Of a stretch of 64,000 nucleotides of DNA, positions 35,629 to 43,967 are shown one piece after another (the stretch's first letter is position 1; each line of letters starts with the position of its first letter). The notes under the pieces were generated by a model that searched no databases, was not told where the DNA came from, and saw only the letters and a list, made by a program, of their open reading frames with translations. A program made the translations under genes and the position numbers. This stretch comes from GCA-2401155 sp045047085. GTDB lineage: Bacteria; Pseudomonadota; Alphaproteobacteria; Rhizobiales; Rhizobiaceae. The DNA is taken from positions 13,387 to 77,386 of the forward strand of contig JASFYT010000075.1 in assembly GCA_045047085.1 (NCBI GenBank), read 5' to 3'.

Positions 35629-35751
35629 ATGCACAATTTATGTGTTTCACATTCAGGTCGTTTTGCCGTGTCAGTAAGTGACACGAATGCGTCCGGCTGC
35701 GCATCTGTTACATCAAAAACAACCACAGCAAAGAAGACCACCAAGGTCTGA
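35629..35751 (+). CDS. 40-codon Thr/Lys-rich frame upstream of asd, possible leader peptide
   Basis: ATG at 35629 is preceded by AGGAGCGGAA and the frame ends at TGA 35749-35751. The last 14 residues (VTSKTTTAKKTTKV) contain six Thr and four Lys. Asd feeds the synthesis of threonine, lysine and methionine, so this is the codon content expected of an attenuator leader such as thrL. The stop lies 21 nt before a stable hairpin. It could instead be a small basic protein unrelated to control. Confidence 0.5.
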   Translation: MHNLCVSHSGRFAVSVSDTNASGCASVTSKTTTAKKTTKV

Positions 35752-35772
35752 TTTCCTCTGCTTGTTCCCAAA

Positions 35773-35814
35773 TCTCTCCCGGGCCACAGGCGGGGAGAGA
35801 CAGCTTTTCAGCTG
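35773..35814 (+). promoter_or_regulatory. Hairpins 2 and 3 before asd, possible attenuator
   Basis: TCTCTCCC (35773-35780) pairs with GGGAGAGA (35793-35800). It is followed at once by CAGCT-TTTC-AGCTG (35801-35814). A second GGGGAGAG at 35822-35829, just before the asd start, could compete for TCTCTCCC. The U run is short, so control of translation is as likely as termination. Confidence 0.5.
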
Positions 35815-35844
35815 GAACCTTGGGGAGAGCGCATGGAGCATATT

Positions 35845-36864
35845 ATGGGTTATAAAGTTGCAATCGTTGGAGCCACAGGCAATGTGGGTCAGGAAATGTT
35901 GGAAATTCTGCATGAACGCGGATTTCCTGTCGATGAATTGGTTGCACTTGCATCACGCAAGTCGCAGGGCAAGCAAATAGATTTTGGCGATAAGCCCATA
36001 AAAGTCAAAACGCTCGATACCTATGATTTTACCGGTACAGATATCGTGCTGATGTCTGCCGGCGGTAAGGTATCGCTGGAATGGGCACCTAAAATTGCCG
36101 CTAAAGGCTGTGTAGTGATCGATAATTCATCGGCGTTTCGTTACGACTCCGCCGTGCCGCTTATCGTGCCTGAAGTGAATGCCGATGATATCGAAGGCTT
36201 CACCAAAAAGAACATCATTGCCAATCCGAATTGCTCCACCGCCCAATTGGTTGTGGCGCTAAAACCTTTGCATGATGTAGCAAAAATCAAACGCATCGTG
36301 GTTGCTACTTACCAATCGGTTTCCGGTGGTGGTAAATCCGCGATGGATGAACTTTTTGAACAGACCAGAGCTGTGTTTGTGGCCGATCCGATTGAGGTGA
36401 GAAATTTCACCAAGCGAATCGCTTTCAACGTCATTCCCCATATCGATGATTTCATGGAAGATGGCTACACCAAGGAAGAATGGAAAGTCGTCGCCGAAAC
36501 CAAAAAAATGCTCGATAAAAGCATCAAGGTAACCTGCACTGCTGTGCGCGTACCGGTTTTTGTAGGCCATTCGGAAGCAATCAACATCGAGTTTGAAAAT
36601 CCAATTTCAGCGCAGGAAGCGCGCGATATTCTGCGTGAAGCTCCCGGTTGTCTGGTGATCGATAAGCACGAAGATGGTGGTTACATCACCCCGTTTGAAT
36701 GCGTCGGCGAAGACGCGACCTTTATCTCGCGCATCCGCGAAGACATCACGGTAGAAAACGGCCTCAATATCTGGGTGGTATCAGATAATCTGCGCAAGGG
36801 TGCAGCACTGAACACGGTGCAGATTGCAGAACTGTTGGTCAATCGCGGATTGCTAAAGAAGTAG
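35845..36864 (+). CDS. asd: Aspartate-semialdehyde dehydrogenase
   Basis: About 339 residues. GATGNVGQEML at about 9-19 binds NADP. The catalytic Cys is in NPNCSTAQLV, with SGGGKSAMDEL and the substrate/active-site His in PVFVGHSEAINIEF. It reduces aspartyl phosphate to aspartate semialdehyde, the branch point to lysine, threonine, methionine and diaminopimelate for the cell wall. GGAG at 35835-35838 fits the ATG at 35845, and an in-frame ATG at 35833 is too close to its purine run. A possible leader region precedes it. Confidence 0.95.
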   Translation: MGYKVAIVGATGNVGQEMLEILHERGFPVDELVALASRKSQGKQIDFGDKPIKVKTLDTYDFTGTDIVLMSAGGKVSLEWAPKIAAKGCVVIDNSSAFRYDSAVPLIVPEVNADDIEGFTKKNIIANPNCSTAQLVVALKPLHDVAKIKRIVVATYQSVSGGGKSAMDELFEQTRAVFVADPIEVRNFTKRIAFNVIPHIDDFMEDGYTKEEWKVVAETKKMLDKSIKVTCTAVRVPVFVGHSEAINIEFENPISAQEARDILREAPGCLVIDKHEDGGYITPFECVGEDATFISRIREDITVENGLNIWVVSDNLRKGAALNTVQIAELLVNRGLLKK

Positions 36865-36880
36865 GGGCCAGCCCCTACTT
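36859..36880. terminator. Hairpin between convergent asd and carbonic anhydrase genes
   Basis: AAGTAGGGGC pairs with GCCCCTACTT across a tight CA centre (8 to 10 bp in practice). It overlaps the asd stop codon. There is no U tract on either side, so it may act with Rho or as a bidirectional block. Confidence 0.55.
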
Positions 36881-36889
36881 ATATCCGCC

Positions 36890-37486
36890 CTACTTATGTG
36901 CTCCATTGCAACAATGAAGATCGTTCAACAGTCCATTGGTCAGGCCGTAGACCCAGCCATGGATTTGAATATCCTCGCCGCGTTGGCGCGCAGCCTGAAT
37001 GATTGGCGTGCGCGAAAGGCCTTGAACTTGTGCTTCAATGGTCAGCTCACATAGACGATCTAGCCGTGCCTCTTCATCTTCAAACGATGCCAGAACGCCG
37101 GCATTTTGCTCCGCAATATCTCTGACCGGTTGCAGCCAGTGATCGACAACACCGTGTTGGTGGCCGTCCATAGCGGCATGAATGCCACCGCAACCATAGT
37201 GACCACAGACAATGATGTGCTTTACTTTGAGCGCATCCACTGCGTGTTCCAGCACGGATAGCATATTGATATCGCCGGGATGAACCAGATTAGCCACATT
37301 GCGGTGAACGAACACTTCGCCAGGTTCCAGCCCGGTGATGACGTTGGCTGGTACACGGCTGTCAGAACACCCAATCCATAAATAGTCAGGCGCCTGCAAT
37401 TTGCTGAGCTTGTTAAAATACTCAGGGTCATCGGCAACCTTGCCCGCGGCCCATTGCTTGTTGTGATCGAGAAGTTCTTTAATCAA
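36890..37486 (-). CDS. Beta-class carbonic anhydrase
   Basis: 198 residues. The zinc site is plain: CSDSRVPAN at about 40-48 (Cys, Asp/Arg dyad) and CGHYGCGGIHAAM at about 96-108 (His, Cys). The start MIKELLDHNKQWAAGK and FVHRNVANLVHPGD are typical of the E. coli Can type. It interconverts CO2 and bicarbonate in the cytoplasm, supplying bicarbonate for carboxylases. It follows the agmatinase gene after 10 bp, so it may be the last gene of the polyamine operon. Confidence 0.95.
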   Translation of the reverse strand: MIKELLDHNKQWAAGKVADDPEYFNKLSKLQAPDYLWIGCSDSRVPANVITGLEPGEVFVHRNVANLVHPGDINMLSVLEHAVDALKVKHIIVCGHYGCGGIHAAMDGHQHGVVDHWLQPVRDIAEQNAGVLASFEDEEARLDRLCELTIEAQVQGLSRTPIIQAARQRGEDIQIHGWVYGLTNGLLNDLHCCNGAHK

Positions 37487-37496
37487 AGTAATGTTC

Positions 37497-38462
37497 CTAT
37501 AGTCGCCCTATTGGCACGGACTTAGCGCCTTTTTTCGCCGCCAGCAAGCATAACCAGTCATGGCCTACAGTTGCAGCAGCAATAGCTGTGATCTCCGAGT
37601 GATCGTAGGCGGGAGCCACTTCAACCACATCCATACCAACGAGATTGAGATTGCCCATGCCGCGAATGAGTTCCAACGCCTGCCAACTGGCCAATCCGCC
37701 AGCCACAGGAGTTCCTGTACCCGGCGCAAAAGCCGGATCAAGCCCATCCACATCAAAAGAAGTATATAGGGGCGTATTACCTGCCCGTGACGAAATAATG
37801 TCCAAGGCTGCATCAATGCCGTTTCGATGCACCCATGGTGCAGTTAATATTTCAAAACCATGGTCGCTGTCATTGTAGGTACGAAGGCCGATTTGTGTAG
37901 ATTTGGAAACATCGATAATTCCCTCAGCTGCAGCACGAGCAAACATTGTACCATGATCAAGGCGGTTTGCATCATCCTCCCAAGTATCGCAATGGGCATC
38001 GAATTGCACCAAAGCGATGGGGCCGTGCTTTTTCGAGTGCGCCTTAAGCAAAGGGTAAGCAACAAAATGGTCGCCGCCAAAAGTCAGCATTTTAGTGTCG
38101 GTTGCGAGAATATCCTCGGCGTGTTTTTCAATCGTACCCGGAATGGTTAGCGGATGATGCGGATCCAAAAAACAATCACCGTAGTCAACAACGCTAAGTG
38201 TTTCAAAGGGATCAAAGCCAAAGGGGAAGGCAGAGAGTTCTGCCAGTTGAACCGAAGCTTCACGGATGGCCCGCGGCCCGAGGCGTGCGCCGGAGCGATA
38301 GGTAACGGAGGCATCATAGGGAACGCCGCTCACCGCCACATCCACGCCATCAAGGTCACGCGAATATCTGCGTCGCAAAAAGCTGAGCGCGCCGCCATAA
38401 GTCATTTCATTCCAGCGTTCATTGTTAGAACCGGCACGGAAGGCCTGATCGCCTTTGGTCAT
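37497..38462 (-). CDS. speB: Agmatinase-family ureohydrolase
   Basis: 321 residues of the arginase fold with all metal ligands: GGDHFVAYP, VQFDAHCDTW and TSFDVDGLDPAFAPGTGTP. SpeB releases urea from agmatine to give putrescine. The gene overlaps the Pot-type permease by ATGA, which ties it to polyamine uptake. Guanidinobutyrase or guanidinopropionase activity cannot be excluded, since family members look alike at these motifs. Confidence 0.9.
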   Translation of the reverse strand: MTKGDQAFRAGSNNERWNEMTYGGALSFLRRRYSRDLDGVDVAVSGVPYDASVTYRSGARLGPRAIREASVQLAELSAFPFGFDPFETLSVVDYGDCFLDPHHPLTIPGTIEKHAEDILATDTKMLTFGGDHFVAYPLLKAHSKKHGPIALVQFDAHCDTWEDDANRLDHGTMFARAAAEGIIDVSKSTQIGLRTYNDSDHGFEILTAPWVHRNGIDAALDIISSRAGNTPLYTSFDVDGLDPAFAPGTGTPVAGGLASWQALELIRGMGNLNLVGMDVVEVAPAYDHSEITAIAAATVGHDWLCLLAAKKGAKSVPIGRL

Positions 38463-39268
38463 GTGAGTTTCTCTTTTGGTTTTTTAAGCATCATATAGGC
38501 AGCAATCGCGATCCCAATGCCGACAATGCCGATCATGATGGTGGCGAGCGCATTGATATCAGGACTGACCCCGAGGCGCACTTTTGAAAAAATTACCATC
38601 GGCAAAGTCGAAGCGCCGGGGCCGGAAACGAAGCTGGCAATCACCAGGTCATCCAGTGATAATGTGATTGCACACAACCAGCCGGAGATAAGCGCAGGCG
38701 CAATTACCGGCAGAGTAATATCGAAAAACACCCGCACAGGCTTTGCGCCGAGATCAAGTGCTGCCTCTTCCAGTGAATCGTCCATATCGCTCAACCGCGC
38801 CTGAACAATCACTGCCACATACGCCATGCAAAATGTGGTGTGGGCGATGATGATGGTGAGCATGCCGCGCCCGGCAGGCCAGCCAAAGGCTGCCTCCATG
38901 GAGACGAACAATAGCAGCAGCGAAAGACCGGTGATCACTTCCGGCATCACCAAGGGCGCTGTGATCATTCCGTTGAGTAGGTTCTTCGAGCGAAATTTGC
39001 CAAATCGTGTCAGGGCCAACGCCACCATAGTGCCGAATACCAAAGCGAGGGTCGCGCTGATAAACGCGATTTTCAGACTAATCCATGCCGCGCCCAAAAT
39101 CTGTGGATCATTGAGTAATTCCCCATACCATTTGGTCGAAAATCCACCCCACACCGTCACCAGTTTTGATTTGTTGAAGGAAAAAACCACCAGCGAAATG
39201 ATTGGTGCATAAAGGAATATAAAACCAAACAGCGTTGCAGCGGGTAAAAGCCATGATCGTTTTATCAT
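38459..39268 (-). CDS. potI: Polyamine ABC transporter permease (PotI/PotC type)
   Basis: 269 residues with six hydrophobic spans. The EAA loop, which docks on the ATPase, reads LEEAALDLGAKPVRVFFDIT. The start LPAATLFGFIFLYAPIISLV and the SLDDLVIASFVSGPG stretch are typical of PotC/PotI. Overlaps of 4 bp at both ends join it to the second permease and to speB. Confidence 0.92.
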   Translation of the reverse strand: MIKRSWLLPAATLFGFIFLYAPIISLVVFSFNKSKLVTVWGGFSTKWYGELLNDPQILGAAWISLKIAFISATLALVFGTMVALALTRFGKFRSKNLLNGMITAPLVMPEVITGLSLLLLFVSMEAAFGWPAGRGMLTIIIAHTTFCMAYVAVIVQARLSDMDDSLEEAALDLGAKPVRVFFDITLPVIAPALISGWLCAITLSLDDLVIASFVSGPGASTLPMVIFSKVRLGVSPDINALATIMIGIVGIGIAIAAYMMLKKPKEKLT

Positions 39269-40182
39269 GTTTTTACCTCCGCTTTGCGCAGGAACATTAC
39301 CGGGATAACCAGCAGAAATAACATGACGATAGCGACAGCTGATGCCACTGGCCAGTCACGGTTAGAGAAGAACTCCGACCACAAAACCTTGCCTATCATC
39401 AGCGTATCCGGTCCGCCAAGCAGCGCGGGAATGACGTATTCACCAATTGCCGGAATAAACACCAGCATCGATCCTGCAATAATTCCCGGCATGGAAAGCG
39501 GCAGGGTAATCTGAAAAAATGTTGTTATCGGCTTGGCACCAAGGTCCGCCGAGGCTTCAAGAAAGGCTTCATCCAGCTTCACCAGATTGGCGTATAGAGG
39601 CAGGATCATAAACGGCAGATAGGTGTAAACAATGCCCACATAAACCGCGAAATCCGTCTGCATCATGATGATCGGATCGTCGATGATACCCAGCCAAATC
39701 AGAAAATTATTGATCAGCCCATTGCCCTTGAGAAATCCGATCCATGCATAAACCCGTAGCAGGAACGACGTCCAGAAAGGCAATATCACCAACATCAGCA
39801 AAATGTTTCTGATCTTCTCATCCGAACGCGCAATATAATATGCCATCGGATAGCCAATCAGCAGCGCGAACACTGTCGAGAAAAAGGCGATTTTAATCGA
39901 GGACAAATAGGAAAACAGATAGAGGCTGTCTTCCCAAAGATATTGGAAATTGCCGAAATTCAACGTCAGCAATAACCGCCCTTCTTCCCATGTAATCAGC
40001 GGTGTATAGGGTGGACGGGCGATTGCAGCTTCCGAAAACGCAATTTTGAGAACCACCAGAAATGGTGCCAGAAAGAAAATCAACAACCAGATAGAAGGAA
40101 CTGCAATCACCAGCCAGCGCCCATTCAGGCCAAGTTTTGCAAGTTGGCGAGCCATCCAGCCTTCTGGTGCATTGACGTTCAT
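39265..40182 (-). CDS. potH: Polyamine ABC transporter permease (PotH/PotB type)
   Basis: 305 residues with six spans. The EAA loop is LEASADLGAKPITTFFQIT, and PSIWLLIFFLAPFLVVLKIA and IPAIGEYVIPALLGG are PotH-like. It pairs with the PotI-type permease to form the channel. It overlaps the ATPase gene and the next permease by 4 bp each. Confidence 0.92.
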   Translation of the reverse strand: MNVNAPEGWMARQLAKLGLNGRWLVIAVPSIWLLIFFLAPFLVVLKIAFSEAAIARPPYTPLITWEEGRLLLTLNFGNFQYLWEDSLYLFSYLSSIKIAFFSTVFALLIGYPMAYYIARSDEKIRNILLMLVILPFWTSFLLRVYAWIGFLKGNGLINNFLIWLGIIDDPIIMMQTDFAVYVGIVYTYLPFMILPLYANLVKLDEAFLEASADLGAKPITTFFQITLPLSMPGIIAGSMLVFIPAIGEYVIPALLGGPDTLMIGKVLWSEFFSNRDWPVASAVAIVMLFLLVIPVMFLRKAEVKT

Positions 40183-41318
40183 GAGGCCAGCACCACTCCT
40201 GCCTTATCATCCCACGAGATATAAACCTTGTCTTCCCATGTGATTTTATCTTCCTCGGCCCGTGTGCGATTGGTGCGGGTGAGACGCATTATTTTTCCGC
40301 CATTAAGACGAATGCGGTAGGTGGAGAGGTTTCCAAGATAGGCAATGTCTTCCACAACGCCCTCGATAATATTGGTAGAACCCTTCGGCTTCTTTTTAGT
40401 GATTTCCAGTTTTTCCGGGCGAATGGCAAACCACAATTTCTGGTTTGGCGAACAGCTCACCCCGTGAGCAACGAATATTTCGCACCCGGCCTCATCCGAT
40501 TGAATGCGGACAAAATCATCATCGTCTTCAATCACCCGGCCTTCAAACATATTCACCGAGCCAATGAAATCTGCCACAAACCGCGTGCTTGGATATTCGT
40601 AAACTTCTTCCGGTTCACCAATTTGCACGATCCTGCCCTGGTTCATCACGCCAATACGACAGGCCAGCGTCATCGCTTCTTCCTGATCATGGGTCACCAT
40701 GATGAAAGTGATCCCGAGGCTTTCCTGAATATTGATCAATTCAAACTGGGTTTCCTCGCGCAACTTTTTATCCAGTGCTCCCAGCGGTTCATCCAGTAGC
40801 AAAACCTTCGGGCGTTTGATCAATGAACGCGCCAAGGCTACGCGCTGCCTCTGGCCGCCGGAAAGCTGGTTCGGTTTGCGTTTGGCAAGTTCGCTCATTT
40901 GCACCAGCGCCAGCATATCGGCGACTTTGTCTTGAACCTCGGCAGCAGCCATCCCGTCGCGCAACAGGCCGTAGGCAACGTTTTTTTCAACGCTCATATG
41001 GGGAAACAGGGCATAGGATTGAAACATCATATTAGTCGGGCGATTATAAGCCGGAACGCCAGCCATATCCTGCCCGTCAATTTCAATCGTACCGGCGGTA
41101 GGTTTTTCAAACCCCGCCAGCATGCGCAACAGGGTGGATTTGCCGCTTCCTGATCCACCCAACAAGCAGAACAACTCACTCTTATAAATATCAAGACTGA
41201 CATCATCCACAGCCGCAATATCACCAAAGGTCTTGGTGATATTGCGTATTTTTATGAACGGTTCTTCATCGGAAGACCGCCACGGCTTTGCGTCCGCTGC
41301 GAGTTGTTCCAGTGCCAT
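40179..41318 (-). CDS. potG: Polyamine ABC transporter ATP-binding protein
   Basis: About 379 residues. Walker A GGSGSGKSTLL, signature LSGGQRQRVALARSL, Walker B VLLLDEPLGALD, switch VTHDQEEAM, and a C-terminal TOBE domain (about 290-370). This is the PotA/PotG layout. The ATG at 41318 lies 2 bp after the stop of the binding-protein gene. A TTG further upstream would overlap that gene and is unlikely. Confidence 0.93.
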   Translation of the reverse strand: MALEQLAADAKPWRSSDEEPFIKIRNITKTFGDIAAVDDVSLDIYKSELFCLLGGSGSGKSTLLRMLAGFEKPTAGTIEIDGQDMAGVPAYNRPTNMMFQSYALFPHMSVEKNVAYGLLRDGMAAAEVQDKVADMLALVQMSELAKRKPNQLSGGQRQRVALARSLIKRPKVLLLDEPLGALDKKLREETQFELINIQESLGITFIMVTHDQEEAMTLACRIGVMNQGRIVQIGEPEEVYEYPSTRFVADFIGSVNMFEGRVIEDDDDFVRIQSDEAGCEIFVAHGVSCSPNQKLWFAIRPEKLEITKKKPKGSTNIIEGVVEDIAYLGNLSTYRIRLNGGKIMRLTRTNRTRAEEDKITWEDKVYISWDDKAGVVLAS

Positions 41319-41320
41319 TT

Positions 41321-42409
41321 TTACTGGCCGGTTTTTGCCTTGGTCCAAAGCCTGGTTATATGACGGTCAATTTTGGAGCCGTATACCTGTGCAGCCCAAA
41401 GTTTTGCGACGGTTTCATCAGTTGGAAAAATGCCGGTATCGCCTTTGATTTCATCGTCCACCAGTGCCATAGAGGCTGAATTTGCATTGGCATAAGCCAC
41501 ATAATTGGTAATATCAGCAGTGATTTGTGCGTCCATCACAAAGTTGATAAATTTATGGGCGGCATCAGGGTTTGGCGCATCAACTGGAATGGCCATCATA
41601 TCAAACCATTGCAATGCACCTTCTTTGGGGATGATATAGCTGATATCAACGCCGTTTTTTGCTTCCTCAGCGCGGGTTTGTGCCTGTACAATATCGCCGG
41701 ACCAACCGACCGCTACACATATGTCACCATTGGCCAGGTCGTTAATATATTGTGATGAATGAAAATAACGTACATGAGGGCGAATTTTTTCCAGCAGTGC
41801 TGCGCCCTTGGTAAGGTCATCCTTGTTTGTTGAACGCGGATCAAGACCGAGATAATTCATTGCCGCAGGGATCATTTCCGTTGGCGCATCAAGAATAGAA
41901 ACACCGCAATCGGCAAGTTTCGAAATCACCGCTTCATCAAAAATCAAATTCCATGAATTTAGCGCAAAGTCGGCACCAAGGCGTTCTTTGACTTTGTCAT
42001 TGTTAACGCCAATGCCAGTGGTGCCCCACATGTAAATCACCGCATGCTTATTGTCTTTGTCATAAGCAGCAGCTGTCGCCATCAGCGCTGAATCCATATT
42101 TTTCAAATTAGGAAGTTTTGACTTGTCTAGTGGTTGATATGAGCCAGCCGCAGCCTGTCTTTGCAGAAAATCAGAGGTCGGCACCACAAGGTCGTAGCCT
42201 GAACTGCCAGCCAGCATTTTTGCTTCCAACACTTCATTACTGTCATAGACATCGTAATTAACTTCAATGCCCGTAGCTTTGGTGAATTTTTCAATCGTAT
42301 CTTCGGCGATGTAATCCGACCAATTATAGATGTTCAAAGTTTCAGCTTCTGCCAATGTTGTGCTCATGCTCAAAGCCAGAGCCGATAAGGCGAGGGTCCA
42401 TTTTTTCAT
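41321..42409 (-). CDS. potF: Periplasmic putrescine/spermidine-binding protein
   Basis: 362 residues with a signal peptide (cut after AEA near residue 23). The start LNIYNWSDYIAEDTIEKF and the YDLVVPTSDFLQRQ, WGTTGIGVN and VGWSGDIVQAQ segments are those of PotF/PotD. Trp and Asp residues in these segments cage the polyamine. It is first of four transporter genes and follows the glutamine-synthetase-like gene after 84 bp. Confidence 0.93.
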   Translation of the reverse strand: MKKWTLALSALALSMSTTLAEAETLNIYNWSDYIAEDTIEKFTKATGIEVNYDVYDSNEVLEAKMLAGSSGYDLVVPTSDFLQRQAAAGSYQPLDKSKLPNLKNMDSALMATAAAYDKDNKHAVIYMWGTTGIGVNNDKVKERLGADFALNSWNLIFDEAVISKLADCGVSILDAPTEMIPAAMNYLGLDPRSTNKDDLTKGAALLEKIRPHVRYFHSSQYINDLANGDICVAVGWSGDIVQAQTRAEEAKNGVDISYIIPKEGALQWFDMMAIPVDAPNPDAAHKFINFVMDAQITADITNYVAYANANSASMALVDDEIKGDTGIFPTDETVAKLWAAQVYGSKIDRHITRLWTKAKTGQ

Positions 42410-42493
42410 CTGCGTTCTCCCGTTCAGACGCGTTTCATTGTTGCCCCTACTTTAAGGGTGCATTTTGCTTAGAGTCCATGCCTTTTTTGTCTT

Positions 42494-43819
42494 TCAGACC
42501 GTATCGAGATAGGTCTCGATTTCACGCTCCGTAATTTCCTCAAAAAATTTATTAAGCTCTTGCTGTTTGCAGGCACGAAAATTTTCCATCAGGAGTGGCG
42601 AGTATATTTCAGGCAGGATTTGCGCGTTTTCAAAAGCTGATATTGCTTTCGGCCATGTGTTAGGGATGCGGGCATAATTGCCCTGATAGGCATTGCCGCT
42701 TTCTGGGTTAGCAGGTTTTAAGCTATTTTCGATGCCGTAAAGGGCGGAGCCTAATATAGCGGCAATCACCAGATAGGGGTTGATATCGGCACCGGAAACC
42801 CGGTGTTCAATACGCTTGGCCACAGTCGGGCCACCGGGGATACGAATGGCCGCCGTCCGGTTTTCGTAGCCCCAGCAAATGGCGGTAGGCGCATGGGATT
42901 CGTGCGCAAAGCGGCGATAAGAATTAAAATGCGGCGCGAAAATCAGCGTGGATTCACTCATCGCAGCCAGCAAACCACCTACTGCGAATTGCATCAAGTC
43001 AGACCCCTCAGTGGAACCGTTATCGAAAATATTATTGCCATCCTCATCCAGCACACTGAAATGTACGTGAAACCCGTTGCCCGATTTATCCAGATAGGGT
43101 TTGGCCATGAAAGTTGCTGCCATCCCGTGCTTACGAGCAATACCTTTGACCAGTCGTTTAAAATATAGCGCATCATCCGCAGCTTTCATTGGGGCATTAC
43201 CGTGCAGCAAGTTGATCTCAAATTGCCCTGCACCCCCTTCTGAAATGGTTGCATCCGCAGGTATATTCAGATTTTTGCAAACAGCATATACCTCGTCAAA
43301 AAAAGCCGAAGTCAAATCAAGATCGTCAATTGCCAGTACATTATTAGCCTTCAGGCGTTTGCCGGAAAGCGGTGCTGATGGCGGTTCTGGCGTGTCGTAT
43401 TGGGGATCAACCAGATAAAATTCGAGTTCGCTGGCAACCACAGGTGTCCAGCCGCGTTCGCCATATCGTGCCACTACATTTTCCAGTGCCCGGCGCGGGT
43501 CTCCCTCATAAGGCCTGCCATCTTCCCAGTTCATGGTGATGGGCAAAAACTCTGCCCGTTCACCCAGCCATTGCTGCGCCATAAAACCACGTCCGGTAGG
43601 CCGGCAAATGCCATCGCTATCACCGGTTTCCATTACCATTTTATTGCCGCCAAGGTCGTTGCCCCAAATATCCGGCGAGCAGGTCGAAAGTGGCATGCGA
43701 ATGCCCCCATCCAGTGCTTTTTGTCGCTGTTCAGGCGTAATGCGTTTGCCGCGCAACACACCGTTTAAATCGCAAACACCCACGGTGAGGTTGGCATTTT
43801 GGTCTGGCTTGTTATTCAA
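42494..43819 (-). CDS. puuA: Glutamine-synthetase-like enzyme, probable gamma-glutamylputrescine synthetase
   Basis: 441 residues of the GS-III/PuuA-like type: ASELEFYLVD and GGAGQFEINLLHG (metal Glu residues), NGFHVHFSVLDEDGNN (catalytic region), PTAICWGYENRTAAIRIPGG and a C-terminal PxxF-type helix. In E. coli PuuA joins glutamate to putrescine as the first step of breakdown. The polyamine transporter and agmatinase downstream support that role. Other amine substrates remain possible. puuBCD partners are not in the window. Confidence 0.85.
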   Translation of the reverse strand: MNNKPDQNANLTVGVCDLNGVLRGKRITPEQRQKALDGGIRMPLSTCSPDIWGNDLGGNKMVMETGDSDGICRPTGRGFMAQQWLGERAEFLPITMNWEDGRPYEGDPRRALENVVARYGERGWTPVVASELEFYLVDPQYDTPEPPSAPLSGKRLKANNVLAIDDLDLTSAFFDEVYAVCKNLNIPADATISEGGAGQFEINLLHGNAPMKAADDALYFKRLVKGIARKHGMAATFMAKPYLDKSGNGFHVHFSVLDEDGNNIFDNGSTEGSDLMQFAVGGLLAAMSESTLIFAPHFNSYRRFAHESHAPTAICWGYENRTAAIRIPGGPTVAKRIEHRVSGADINPYLVIAAILGSALYGIENSLKPANPESGNAYQGNYARIPNTWPKAISAFENAQILPEIYSPLLMENFRACKQQELNKFFEEITEREIETYLDTV

Positions 43820-43967
43820 AAGGTTATTCCTTCATTTGATCCTATCAACATCACAAATTGATGGTTTAGCCAACTCCCAATTTAATGGGCGAAAATCCAA
43901 AGTCTGCGCGACATCGGGAGCAATAATCGCTACAATCAATTGAAACTAAACCAAACAGGAAATTTCT

